Both the position numbers and the translations under genes were made by a program. Of a DNA stretch of 18,956 nt, positions 1-7,556 are shown piece after piece. A model generated the notes under the pieces. That model was not told where the DNA came from and did no database searches. It saw only the letters and a program-made list of their open reading frames with translations. This DNA is from JANNFX01 sp031380225 (lineage in GTDB: Bacteria > Pseudomonadota > Alphaproteobacteria > Rhizobiales > Hyphomicrobiaceae), in NCBI GenBank assembly GCA_031380225.1, contig JANNFX010000196.1:1-18956 (forward strand), in the 5' to 3' direction. How positions within the stretch are numbered: the stretch's first letter is position 1; every line of letters starts with the position of its first letter.

Positions 1-187
1 TTCACAACAGGTCAAAACCGGTATTGCGCGTGCAATTGAAACCAACGTGCTGCCGTTTTTCGCTGATGGCACCATCAAAACCGTGATCGACAGCGCTTAC
101 CCTTTGCAAGACGCCGCTAAAGCCCATGAGCGCATGGAAAGCAGCCAGCACATCGGTAAGATCGTGTTGGTGGTCCGGGAAGGGTGA
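1..187 (+). CDS. NAD(P)H quinone oxidoreductase, PIG3/zinc-type ADH superfamily, C-terminal fragment
   Basis: The reading frame is open from base 2 and stops at TGA 185-187, giving about 61 C-terminal residues; the rest lies left of the window. The visible part has the layout of the end of quinone oxidoreductases of the medium-chain dehydrogenase superfamily: a segment 'LPFFADGTIKTVID', then 'YPLQDAAKAHERMESSQHIGK' in pieces, then 'IVLVV'. The AHERMESSQHIGK stretch matches the usual C-terminal end of the PIG3 branch, which reduces quinones with NADPH. That branch assignment is from memory of the family. The gene converges with the minus-strand carboxypeptidase gene, with only 23 bases between the stop codons, so the two are not one operon. 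Substrate cannot be told from this fragment. Confidence 0.8.
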   Translation, partial: SQQVKTGIARAIETNVLPFFADGTIKTVIDSAYPLQDAAKAHERMESSQHIGKIVLVVREG

Positions 188-210
188 TCACTGGAACCGC
201 TTGAGATCAG

Positions 211-1437
211 CTACTCGCTCTTCTTCATGACGGCCCTGACCGCGAGATAGAGCAGGCTATCGACACCTTTCCAGACGAAACTCGATTGGCCGACATCCTC
301 AGCAGCGTGCAGCGGCACCTCGCTGGTTGCGGTCGCTGGGCCTCCATTTGTTGCCGAACTTGTAACGCGCAATACGGCAACCTGGTCACCCTTCTTGATC
401 GGCGCCTTCAAGGGGCCATTGTAAACAATCTCACCGCGCAGTTTCTGGTTGGCCGGAAAGCGCGGCAGCACCACATCAAGACTGCCGCCGTTTTTGCCTT
501 TCAGCGGCACATACCACCGCGTTCCGCCGTAGACGCGGGCGCTGCCGACTTCTTCTTCGGCTTCGAATAGCTTCATGCGGGCAAATGACCGGATGCCCCA
601 TTCGAGCAAGCGGCGTGCTTCTTCTTTGCGTTCTTTTTCGTCTTTGTTGCCCATGACAACGCCAATCAGGCGGCGGCCATCGTTGACTGCTGAGAACACA
701 ATGCCATAGCCCGCAACGGCCGTGTGTCCGGTTTTCAGACCGTCGACATTCAATTCGCTGCCCAATAGCGGATTGCGGTTGTAAAACTTGTGCTTCAGAT
801 ACGGGAACTCTTTCTGATGGAAGATCGGATAGTGCTCTGGATAATCGCGGATCAGATGTTGAGCCAATAGAGCCAACTCGCGGGCCGTCATCAGGTGTTC
901 TGGATCATCGAGGCCGGTTGAATTGCGGAACGTCGATTTTTTCAATCCAAGTCGGCGCGCCTCATCTTCCATCAATCTGGCAAATGCAACCTCGGAGCCA
1001 GCCATGCCTTCCGCAAGCGCGATACAGGCGTCGTTACCGGACTGAACGACGATGCCTTGGATGTATTCAACAACCTTGGCTTTGGTATTGAGTGGAACGA
1101 ACATGGCCGAAGTGCCCGACGGCGCGCCACCCGTGCGCCAGGCATTCTCGCTCATTGTGTATTCGTCGGTCGGCTTGACGGTTCCGTCTTTCATCGCCTT
1201 AAACAGCACAGCAAGTGTCATCAACTTGCTCATACTAGCCGGCGGAACCAAATCATCCGGCGCCTTCTGGTACAAGATCGACCCGGTTTCGTAGTCCATC
1301 AACACCGCGTTGCGGGCTTTGGTGACAAACTCACCGGTTTGTTGCGCTGATGCCATGTGCGGCACAACCAGCGCCACGACACCAAAGCTAAAGGTCAAAA
1401 GCGCTCGAAAAATCAATCGGGGAACGCTGCGCGTCAT
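211..1437 (-). CDS. D-alanyl-D-alanine carboxypeptidase (PBP5/6 family, peptidase S11)
   Basis: The 408-residue protein carries all three penicillin-binding signatures in order. These are S68-M-S-K71 (nucleophile serine and general base), S133-G-N135, and K235-T-G237. It therefore should remove the terminal D-Ala from peptidoglycan stem pentapeptides in the periplasm. An N-terminal signal peptide of about 31 residues ends in ASA, followed by QQTG. After the catalytic domain there is the beta-rich C-terminal domain of PBP5-type enzymes. The last residues (DSLLYLAVRAVMKK) look like the amphipathic helix that anchors these enzymes to the outer face of the inner membrane. Length is normal for the family. 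It lies 150 bases downstream of rlpA on the same strand, a common Hyphomicrobiales pairing, so the two are probably co-transcribed. Symbols dacA, dacC and dacF are all used for such genes, so none is assigned. Confidence 0.95.
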   Translation of the reverse strand: MTRSVPRLIFRALLTFSFGVVALVVPHMASAQQTGEFVTKARNAVLMDYETGSILYQKAPDDLVPPASMSKLMTLAVLFKAMKDGTVKPTDEYTMSENAWRTGGAPSGTSAMFVPLNTKAKVVEYIQGIVVQSGNDACIALAEGMAGSEVAFARLMEDEARRLGLKKSTFRNSTGLDDPEHLMTARELALLAQHLIRDYPEHYPIFHQKEFPYLKHKFYNRNPLLGSELNVDGLKTGHTAVAGYGIVFSAVNDGRRLIGVVMGNKDEKERKEEARRLLEWGIRSFARMKLFEAEEEVGSARVYGGTRWYVPLKGKNGGSLDVVLPRFPANQKLRGEIVYNGPLKAPIKKGDQVAVLRVTSSATNGGPATATSEVPLHAAEDVGQSSFVWKGVDSLLYLAVRAVMKKSE

Positions 1438-1587
1438 TATTGAAGTATCCTGGCTATCGCCGGCGAGAGATCATCGACTATCCTGTTACCCCAACCATAC
1501 TGTCAATGATCGCCATGGCGAATTGATGGGAGAAACGCGCTGAATTTCGGCGCATAAATTTCAATGTCAAATTTCAGCGGCCCATTT

Positions 1588-2391
1588 TCAGCGGCCAAGG
1601 CCCGAGCGCTCACCGGCCCGGTAAACGTCAGGAGACCAGCCTTGTGGGACCGCAGGACCTGGTGCGGCGGCAAATGCTGGCCGTTGTTGCACGGTTTCCG
1701 CGGCCGGCCGGTAGGGCACAATATTATTCGCAGGTCTTCCGGCGTCCGAGGCAACCGCGGTCCCACTCCGAATCCAAGGTTGCGACGCCAAAAATTGATG
1801 CTCCCGCCGGGAATCGCCATTGAGCGGTGCCGGCCCGGCGTAACGAACGCGGACATTGGCAGTCCCGTGGTGCACTGCACCGAGAGCGTTTGCTGCGCTA
1901 CGAGACAGATCGATAATCCTGCCACGAGCATATGGCCCACGATCGTTGACGCGGAGCAAGACAGTGCGATTATTGTCGAGGTTCGTGACATAGACATAGG
2001 AAGGCATCGGCAGCGTCCTATGAGCTGCTGTCAGCGCTTCCATGTCATATATTTCGCCATTTGACGTGCGGCGGGCGTGAAAATCTGACCCGTACCAGGA
2101 TGCGGTCCCAGATTGATCGTAAGTTGGGTCCTCAGCGGGTGTGTACCACGCGCCGGCAATCTGGTAAGGCGTGCCGACCTTGTAGATACCGCCACCTTTG
2201 GGAATTGGACCCACCGCTGCTTCACGCGGCGACGTTGGCGCATTGATCGCTGGTCCGGAACTTTTCCAGCGGGCAACTTCGGCTGGGGGCGGCGACCAAG
2301 CGCTCGAACATGCCGCCAAAAATGCCGCGACATACACAATGACCCCACGGCGGAGCTGGCCTGCACCCGAAATCCCACGATAAAGCGACAT
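1588..2391 (-). CDS. rlpA: Septal ring lytic transglycosylase RlpA family lipoprotein
   Basis: The chosen start gives 267 residues; GGGA lies about 9 bases upstream of the ATG at 2391. An in-frame ATG at 2478 would add 29 residues and push the signal peptide inward, so it is less likely. A lipoprotein signal ends at lipobox LAAC (Cys28), which implies an outer-membrane lipoprotein. The double-psi beta-barrel RlpA domain runs from about residue 94 (GTASWYG) to 185. It contains TAAHRTLP with His114 and VNDRGPY with Asp140. Their 26-residue spacing equals that of the essential His131/Asp157 pair of Pseudomonas RlpA, which cleaves denuded glycan strands at the septum (family knowledge). No C-terminal SPOR domain is visible; the tail is Pro/Ala-rich. 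Such SPOR-less forms are known, but septal targeting would need another route. The downstream neighbour is the PBP5-type carboxypeptidase. Confidence 0.93.
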   Translation of the reverse strand: MSLYRGISGAGQLRRGVIVYVAAFLAACSSAWSPPPAEVARWKSSGPAINAPTSPREAAVGPIPKGGGIYKVGTPYQIAGAWYTPAEDPTYDQSGTASWYGSDFHARRTSNGEIYDMEALTAAHRTLPMPSYVYVTNLDNNRTVLLRVNDRGPYARGRIIDLSRSAANALGAVHHGTANVRVRYAGPAPLNGDSRREHQFLASQPWIRSGTAVASDAGRPANNIVPYRPAAETVQQRPAFAAAPGPAVPQGWSPDVYRAGERSGLGR

Positions 2392-2495
2392 CTCGATCCC
2401 ACTTTGAAGGCCCAACGTCGTTAAGCGGCCTTTACGATCCCTATTTTCCAAAGTCGCAAAACGTGGTGACAAAATCATTAACCAGCCATTGACGG

Positions 2496-2508
2496 TACAA
2501 ATTGTTTA
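2496..2508. promoter_or_regulatory. Candidate OhrR operator in the rlpA/ohrR divergent region
   Basis: TACAAATTGTTTA contains a perfect ACAA-A-TTGT inverted repeat and resembles the AT-rich TACAATT-type palindromes bound by OhrR proteins. It sits between the divergent starts of rlpA and ohrR, where an autoregulatory site would be expected. A second short palindrome, CCAATTGG, lies at 2538-2545. The spacing differs from the known consensus, so this is only a guess. Confidence 0.25.
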
Positions 2509-2633
2509 TCTGATGGGCAAAGTGTCAATTCAGCTTGCCAATTGGTTGGGCTCAACGCTAATTTCAAGTAGACCCTAATCTAAGACTAAAGTACAATGCC
2601 AGAATCGTTGGGCTAAACTTTAAGAGGCGCACC

Positions 2634-3122
2634 TTGAGCCGGACCAACTTTGAGCTGTTGAAGCTCGACAATCAATTGTGTTTCGCCCTTTACGCGGCGT
2701 CGCGGGCCATGACCAAGACTTACCGTGAAAAGCTGGCACCCCTCGGATTGACGTATCCGCAGTATCTGGTGCTGACGGTGTTGTGGGAAAAGGACCACCT
2801 GACGCTGACGGAAATCGGAGACCGGTTGCATCTCGACAGTGGAACTTTGACACCACTGGTTAAGCGGCTGGAACAATCTGGCTTTCTGACCCGGAACCGG
2901 CGCACGTCCGATGAGCGCGAGATTGAAATTGCGCTGACCGATAAGGGGCACAGCGTGCAAAACGCCGGCGTCGACGTCAGAGCCCATGTCGTTTGTCAAC
3001 TTGGCATGGATGAAACCGCTATCGGTGCGCTCCGGTCTGAATTGGTAATGGTTATAGAAAGGCTCGAAGCGGTCCTGAACAGCAGCGGCGCCGTCGATGA
3101 ACCTATGCTCGCAGCAGTCTGA
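2634..3122 (+). CDS. ohrR: MarR-family organic peroxide sensor, two-cysteine OhrR type
   Basis: The 162-residue protein starts at TTG 2634, preceded by AAGAGG with 7 bases spacing. It has a MarR winged-helix domain (LTLTEIGDRLHLDSGTLTPL is the recognition region; DERE follows in the wing). The peroxidatic cysteine is Cys16 in LDNQLCFALY. Tyr30 and Tyr41 stand at the spacing of the two tyrosines that hydrogen-bond this cysteine in Xanthomonas OhrR (C22, Y36, Y47). Cys121 lies 105 residues after Cys16, exactly like the resolving Cys127 of that protein, so this is the 2-Cys class: oxidation by organic hydroperoxide should form a disulfide and release DNA. The usual target, an ohr peroxidase gene, is not in the window. 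The next gene, pepN, follows after 109 bases. Confidence 0.9.
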   Translation: MSRTNFELLKLDNQLCFALYAASRAMTKTYREKLAPLGLTYPQYLVLTVLWEKDHLTLTEIGDRLHLDSGTLTPLVKRLEQSGFLTRNRRTSDEREIEIALTDKGHSVQNAGVDVRAHVVCQLGMDETAIGALRSELVMVIERLEAVLNSSGAVDEPMLAAV

Positions 3123-3231
3123 TTTCAGTCTCAACTAAAAAAACCCGGAACTGCAATTTTATTGCGGTGACGTCCGGACCCGGTTCGGTCCATAACGGCT
3201 GCCATACACAAGGCTGCCTTGGGACCTGAAT

Positions 3232-5889
3232 ATGAAAGTCGACGCGCCGCGCACTATCCGTCTTCAAGACTACCGGCCACCGGCCTATCTGATCGACACC
3301 GTTGACCTCGATATTGCCCTTGATCCGGTCAGAACGACCGTTGTGTCGACGCTAAAGGTCCGGCCCAATCCGGATTGCATCAAAAATAGCATCAAGAGTT
3401 CCGCACTGCATCTCGACGGGGAGAATCTTGAACTCGTCAGTGTGAAGCTGGCCGGACATAAACTCGCCCGGTCTGATTTCATCCAGACGGCAACCGCGCT
3501 CACAATTCGAAATGCGCCGCAAAAGCCATTTACGCTTCAGATTACGACTGTGATCAACCCAGAGGCCAACAAAGTGCTTCAAGGGTTGTACCGGTCTCGC
3601 GGCGTCTATTGTTCGCAATGCGAAGCCGAAGGCTTCCGCCGCATTACCTTCTTCCAGGACCGGCCCGATGTCTTGTCGGTTTACACATGCCGCATCGAAG
3701 CCGACGCGAAGGCCTGTCCAATATTGCTTTCAAATGGAAACTTGATTTCCAAGGGCGAAACCGACGGCGGCCGTCACTTCGCCACCTGGCATGACCCACA
3801 CCCCAAGCCCTGTTATCTGTTCGCCGTTGTCGGCGGCGACCTAGCAGCTGTCAATTCCAGCTTCAAAACCGCGTCGGGCCGCAAGGTCGAACTCAATATC
3901 TATGTTGAGCCCGGCAAAGAGGCCCGCGCCGGCTGGGCGATGGATTCATTGAAGCGCTCGATGCGCTGGGACGAAACGCACTTCGGCCGCGAGTACGATC
4001 TCGACATCTTCAACATTGTCGCCGTATCCGACTTCAACATGGGCGCGATGGAGAACAAGGGTCTTAATATCTTCAATGACCGGTTGGTGCTGGCGTCCGA
4101 GGATACGGCCAGCGATGCCATGTTCGAAGCCATCGAAGCGGTCGTCGCGCACGAATACTTTCACAATTGGACCGGCAATCGGATCACATGCCGGGACTGG
4201 TTCCAGTTGTGCCTCAAAGAAGGGCTAACCGTCTACCGCGACCAAGAATTCTCAGCCGATGAGCGCAGCCGCACGGTGCAGCGCATCGCTGACGTCCGGC
4301 AACTGAAGGCAACGCAGTTTCCAGAAGACTCCGGACCGCTCGCCCATCCCGTGCGGCCTGACAGCTACATCGAAATCGACAATTTCTACACGGCGACTGT
4401 CTATGAAAAGGGCGCAGAACTGGTGCGCATGATCAACACCATTGTCGGGCCGCAAAATTTTCGCGCCGGTATGGATCTTTATTTCGACCGCCACGATGGT
4501 CAAGCCGTCACGATTGAGCACTTTCTGGCCTGCTTCGAAGAGGTCAGCGGACAAAACCTGGCTCAATTCAAACTTTGGTATCAGCAGCCGGGTACGCCGG
4601 ACATTGTTTGCAAATTGACCTACGACACCGTCAAGAAACAAGCTATCCTCGATGTCACGCAAGTCCAGCGCGACACGCCGGGCATGACAAAAAAGAAGCC
4701 GCTGCATATTCCCCTCAAACTGGCGCTGTTCAGCAGCAACGGCCAGGAAATCGACTTAGACTTGGCCGATGGCAGTGAGAACCGGGGCAACGTCGTCCAA
4801 GTCACGCAGCGGCACCAATCGTTCAAGTTCCGCAACGTCCCGTCAAAGCCGGTGCCGTCGCTCAATGGCGGGTTTTCGGCACCTGTGAACCTGTCGATCG
4901 ACCTTGACGATCGCGATCTCGTATTCCTGATGCAGCACGATCACGATCTGTTTAACCGCTGGCAAGCGGCCAATCAGTTCGCCTCTCGCACGATCCAGAG
5001 CATGGTAGCTGCGCTCAAAAGCGGCAAGCGCGGCGCCCGTGGCACGGCTTACGCCAAGGCCATTGGCATAGCGCTTGCGGATCCAGCGCTTGAACCCGCC
5101 TACCGCGCAGAACTCATGAAACTGCCGACGCAATCCGACATCGCCCGCGATATTGGACGCAACGTCGATCCGGGGCTCATATTCAAAGGTGTCCGGCAAC
5201 TTGCCAAACAAACCGGAACTATTCTTGGCGACGAGTTGCAGGCACTCTATAGCGCCTCTAAGACGCGCGGCGCGTTCTCGCCCGGCGCCAAGAGCGCCGG
5301 CCTCAGAGCCCAACGCAACGCAGCTTTGGCACTGCTGACAGCACGCGGCACTGGCGATGATTTGAAGCGCCTCAAGCAGCACTTTGTCAAAGCCACTAAC
5401 ATGACCGACGAGGCCGCGGCGCTCATTCAAATCGCCGGCATCGATTTTGAGTACCGCAGCGAAGCCCTCGACCGTTTCTACAAGCGGTGGCACCATGACC
5501 ACTTGGTCATTGATACGTGGTTTTCAGCGCAGGCCATGTCGCCGCTTGACGGTACACTCGAACGCATCAAGGCGCTCACTCACCATCCGCTGTTCTCGTT
5601 GACGGCACCCAACAAGGTGCGCGCACTGATCGGAAACTTCGCCCTTCAGAACCCAGTGCAATTCAACCGGGCTGACGGTTCTGGTTATGTTTTTCTGGCC
5701 GAGCATGTGCTCGCGCTCGACTTGAAGAATCCGAAGGTTGCAGCCCGTATGCTGGGTGCACTTCGGAGTTGGAGAGCATTGGAATCCAGCCGTCGAGGAC
5801 TCGCCAAAAAAGCATTAAAATCAGTTGCTTCCACATCCAATTTATCACGCGATGTATATGAGATCGTGACAAAAATGCTGGACGACTGA
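3232..5889 (+). CDS. pepN: Aminopeptidase N (M1 family zinc metallopeptidase)
   Basis: At 885 residues this is close to E. coli PepN (870), and its motifs sit about 10 residues later throughout. The exopeptidase motif GAMENKG is at 271-277. The zinc site HEYFH is at 307-311, with the third ligand Glu330 eighteen residues on. Tyr391 in VYEKGAELVRMI is the transition-state tyrosine. It removes N-terminal amino acids from cytoplasmic peptides in the last steps of protein turnover. No signal peptide is present. The C-terminal half shows the PepN-specific DUF3458 Ig-like and helical regions, ending in the typical KMLDD-like tail. The start at 3232 has no strong Shine-Dalgarno, but alignment with the family (IRLQDYRPPAYLIDTVDL) supports it. 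Nothing appears broken. It is probably transcribed alone or with ohrR upstream. Confidence 0.97.
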   Translation: MKVDAPRTIRLQDYRPPAYLIDTVDLDIALDPVRTTVVSTLKVRPNPDCIKNSIKSSALHLDGENLELVSVKLAGHKLARSDFIQTATALTIRNAPQKPFTLQITTVINPEANKVLQGLYRSRGVYCSQCEAEGFRRITFFQDRPDVLSVYTCRIEADAKACPILLSNGNLISKGETDGGRHFATWHDPHPKPCYLFAVVGGDLAAVNSSFKTASGRKVELNIYVEPGKEARAGWAMDSLKRSMRWDETHFGREYDLDIFNIVAVSDFNMGAMENKGLNIFNDRLVLASEDTASDAMFEAIEAVVAHEYFHNWTGNRITCRDWFQLCLKEGLTVYRDQEFSADERSRTVQRIADVRQLKATQFPEDSGPLAHPVRPDSYIEIDNFYTATVYEKGAELVRMINTIVGPQNFRAGMDLYFDRHDGQAVTIEHFLACFEEVSGQNLAQFKLWYQQPGTPDIVCKLTYDTVKKQAILDVTQVQRDTPGMTKKKPLHIPLKLALFSSNGQEIDLDLADGSENRGNVVQVTQRHQSFKFRNVPSKPVPSLNGGFSAPVNLSIDLDDRDLVFLMQHDHDLFNRWQAANQFASRTIQSMVAALKSGKRGARGTAYAKAIGIALADPALEPAYRAELMKLPTQSDIARDIGRNVDPGLIFKGVRQLAKQTGTILGDELQALYSASKTRGAFSPGAKSAGLRAQRNAALALLTARGTGDDLKRLKQHFVKATNMTDEAAALIQIAGIDFEYRSEALDRFYKRWHHDHLVIDTWFSAQAMSPLDGTLERIKALTHHPLFSLTAPNKVRALIGNFALQNPVQFNRADGSGYVFLAEHVLALDLKNPKVAARMLGALRSWRALESSRRGLAKKALKSVASTSNLSRDVYEIVTKMLDD

Positions 5890-6039
5890 GGATAACGAAA
5901 AAACTTCATTGACCCAGTGAAATGATGCTCGACAGGTGAGTCTCGAATCAGTGATTCTAGTTAGGCGATCCGGCTCTCTTGCCCAGACTGGAACGCAGGT
6001 GCAGCAGGCGAATTCCATACAATCGAGCAGGAGATCAGG

Positions 6040-7131
6040 ATGGCGGGACAATGGTCCGCCCGTCCGCAAGGAGCGTCTGTGCGTGCACAGCGCCTTGCTG
6101 GGGGGATGTTCGAATTCGCTGCTCCGCGAGACTGGGTTCAGAGCATTTTTGCAAGCCGCTTGGAAATTGCGGCCATCGCGCATCTCGCGTTGTTGGCAGC
6201 CTTCGAATTCAAATCCAGTTCGAGTGGCGCCACATCACTCCTGGTGCTCACTGGTATTGTTCTCGTTCTCCTCGCCCTTATGCACAACGGCGGCGTGTTC
6301 AAGGAGCCCAAGGCCGACGCTTGTTCCGCAACTGCAATTTCGCACACAACCTGTATTTCATCTCCCGAAACAGCCCGTGTTCTGACGCCAACCGGAATTG
6401 CCATCGAACGCCAAGCTCAGCGTCTCGTCGAAATCGCCGACAGCGCTGTGCGCTCCAAATTGCAAGCCGACGAGCGTGGCCAGGCCTGGGCCGACTTGAT
6501 GGCTCGTGTCAGTCATGAACTGCGAACACCATTGAACGCGGTTCTCGGCTTCACTGATTTGATGCGCAGCGAAGTCATGGGACCCGTCGGTCATCCGCGC
6601 TACATGGAATACCTCGATCATATCCAAGTCAGCGGCCGCGCCCTGCTCAAGTCTGCCGAAGATACCCTTGCTTTGACAGCGCTGCTGGCTGCTCCCGGCT
6701 CTGCATCCGTCCCTGAAGTTCTCGATCTTGAAGAGTTTGCTAAAGAGGCGTGGATATTTGCCAGTACCGATGCAAGCAGCCGTGGAATTTCATTCGACAT
6801 GAGCGGCCTTGAAGGTCTCGAAATTTTGGGCGAGCGCCGTCCACTTCGCCAAACCTTGATCAATCTGTTCTCGTGCGCAATGGCTCGCGGTGCGGATGGC
6901 TCTCAAGTTTCGCTGTCAGCCACTGCCGATGGCGATGTTGTCGAAGTCGTGTTGACACTCTCGAAAATATCGAACGACGTGCCATATGACGCTGGTTGCC
7001 TGTCTCTCAGTCTCGCCCGTGCCCTGCTCGAACTCCAAGATACATTCCTGCTTGAACCGCCAGTTGCTACCGGTGGCTGGCGGGCTGTGACTGTGTTTGC
7101 CGCTGCTAGCCAACCGGATTTCTTCGCCTGA
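6040..7131 (+). CDS. Membrane-anchored HisKA histidine kinase-like protein with degenerate ATPase domain
   Basis: The 363-residue protein starts at ATG 6040 behind AGGAGA. Two hydrophobic stretches, about residues 41-57 and 64-82, suggest a short membrane anchor without a periplasmic sensor domain. A helix leads into a classical HisKA H-box, RVSHELRTPLNAVLGF, with His159, followed by the second dimerization helix to about residue 216. The part that should bind ATP is poor. The N-box reads INLFSCAMARG, with Cys279 where the magnesium-binding Asn normally stands. No DxGxG G1 box is seen between the N-box and the LSLSLARALLEL helix (322-333), which resembles the end of a G2 region. The protein may therefore dimerize and accept or relay phosphate, but is unlikely to autophosphorylate. 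No response regulator gene is adjacent. A terminator lies 114 bases downstream. Confidence 0.82.
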   Translation: MAGQWSARPQGASVRAQRLAGGMFEFAAPRDWVQSIFASRLEIAAIAHLALLAAFEFKSSSSGATSLLVLTGIVLVLLALMHNGGVFKEPKADACSATAISHTTCISSPETARVLTPTGIAIERQAQRLVEIADSAVRSKLQADERGQAWADLMARVSHELRTPLNAVLGFTDLMRSEVMGPVGHPRYMEYLDHIQVSGRALLKSAEDTLALTALLAAPGSASVPEVLDLEEFAKEAWIFASTDASSRGISFDMSGLEGLEILGERRPLRQTLINLFSCAMARGADGSQVSLSATADGDVVEVVLTLSKISNDVPYDAGCLSLSLARALLELQDTFLLEPPVATGGWRAVTVFAAASQPDFFA

Positions 7132-7209
7132 TGATTGCCAAACTCGCCGTTGCCTGATCGCCGGACTTTCGTCTGTCTCTCAAATCCACTGCACACCGTG
7201 ATTGCAAAA

Positions 7210-7282
7210 AATGGGTGCCTCTCCCGCTCCCATTCTGCCAAACCAACGCCCGTCCCGCATGCCCGCGGAACGGGCGTTTTTT
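7210..7282 (+). ncRNA. Candidate small RNA (3' portion): CU-rich loop hairpin plus terminator
   Basis: A hairpin with stem AATGGG (7210-7215) and CCCATT (7229-7234) exposes the loop TGCCTCTCCCGCT. Ten bases later the intrinsic terminator begins. A CU-rich, anti-Shine-Dalgarno-like loop followed by a terminator hairpin is the layout of alphaproteobacterial 'cuckoo'/alpha-r15-type trans-acting small RNAs, whose loops carry CCUCCUCCC. Here the motif is only similar (CCUCUCCC). No clear promoter was identified and the 5' end is unknown. It could equally be the 3' untranslated region of the upstream gene. Confidence 0.25.
7245..7282 (+). terminator. Strong rho-independent terminator
   Basis: A perfect 9-bp stem, AACGCCCGT (7245-7253) with ACGGGCGTT (7270-7278), encloses a 16-base loop that can itself pair CCGC with GCGG. 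The run of six T residues is at 7277-7282. It would end transcripts from the kinase-like gene and shield the DUF2339 gene. Confidence 0.85.
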
Positions 7283-7556
7283 GTTCAAACCAAATCCAGC
7301 GCCCTTGCACCTTGGAACAAAGCTGCGGCGCCGATCACAAATACGATCATCGCTGACGCCCGGCCGTGCTCCTGCCCAATCGCCTTGCGCGTCCCAGGCA
7401 GCGCGAATTCTGAGAATACAAGCAGACGAAAGCATGATGGCTCGTGCTGGGAGACCGCTTCCGACCCGAAATTCACCATTGTCGACCGTGATAGCTCGCA
7501 CAACGACAGCCGAATCATGGGATTCAGGGCCAGCCTTCGCAGCGGGGAACGGTCAA

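Larger units (their letters stand above)
7132..7556. other. 425-base intergenic region between kinase-like gene and DUF2339 gene
   Basis: No gene with family likeness was found here. It contains two consecutive hairpins (7210-7234 and 7245-7282), the second a strong terminator. The downstream 270 bases carry no recognisable motif except GGGGA just before the DUF2339 start. An open frame runs from 7215 into the DUF2339 gene, but its first 114 codons show no domain and cross the terminator. Confidence 0.6.

Noticed and set aside
1572..1596. Direct repeat TTTCAGCGGCC at the end of rlpA
   Set aside because: Two 11-base copies with a 14-base period straddle the stop codon; too short and isolated to interpret.
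1503..2064. Long frames on both strands overlapping rlpA
   Set aside because: They are shadows of rlpA, whose conserved RlpA domain identifies the true frame.
7215..7556. N-terminal 114-codon extension of the DUF2339 frame
   Set aside because: It crosses the strong terminator at 7245-7282, shows no domain or membrane helix, and a ribosome site precedes the ATG at 7557, where the conserved membrane helix begins.
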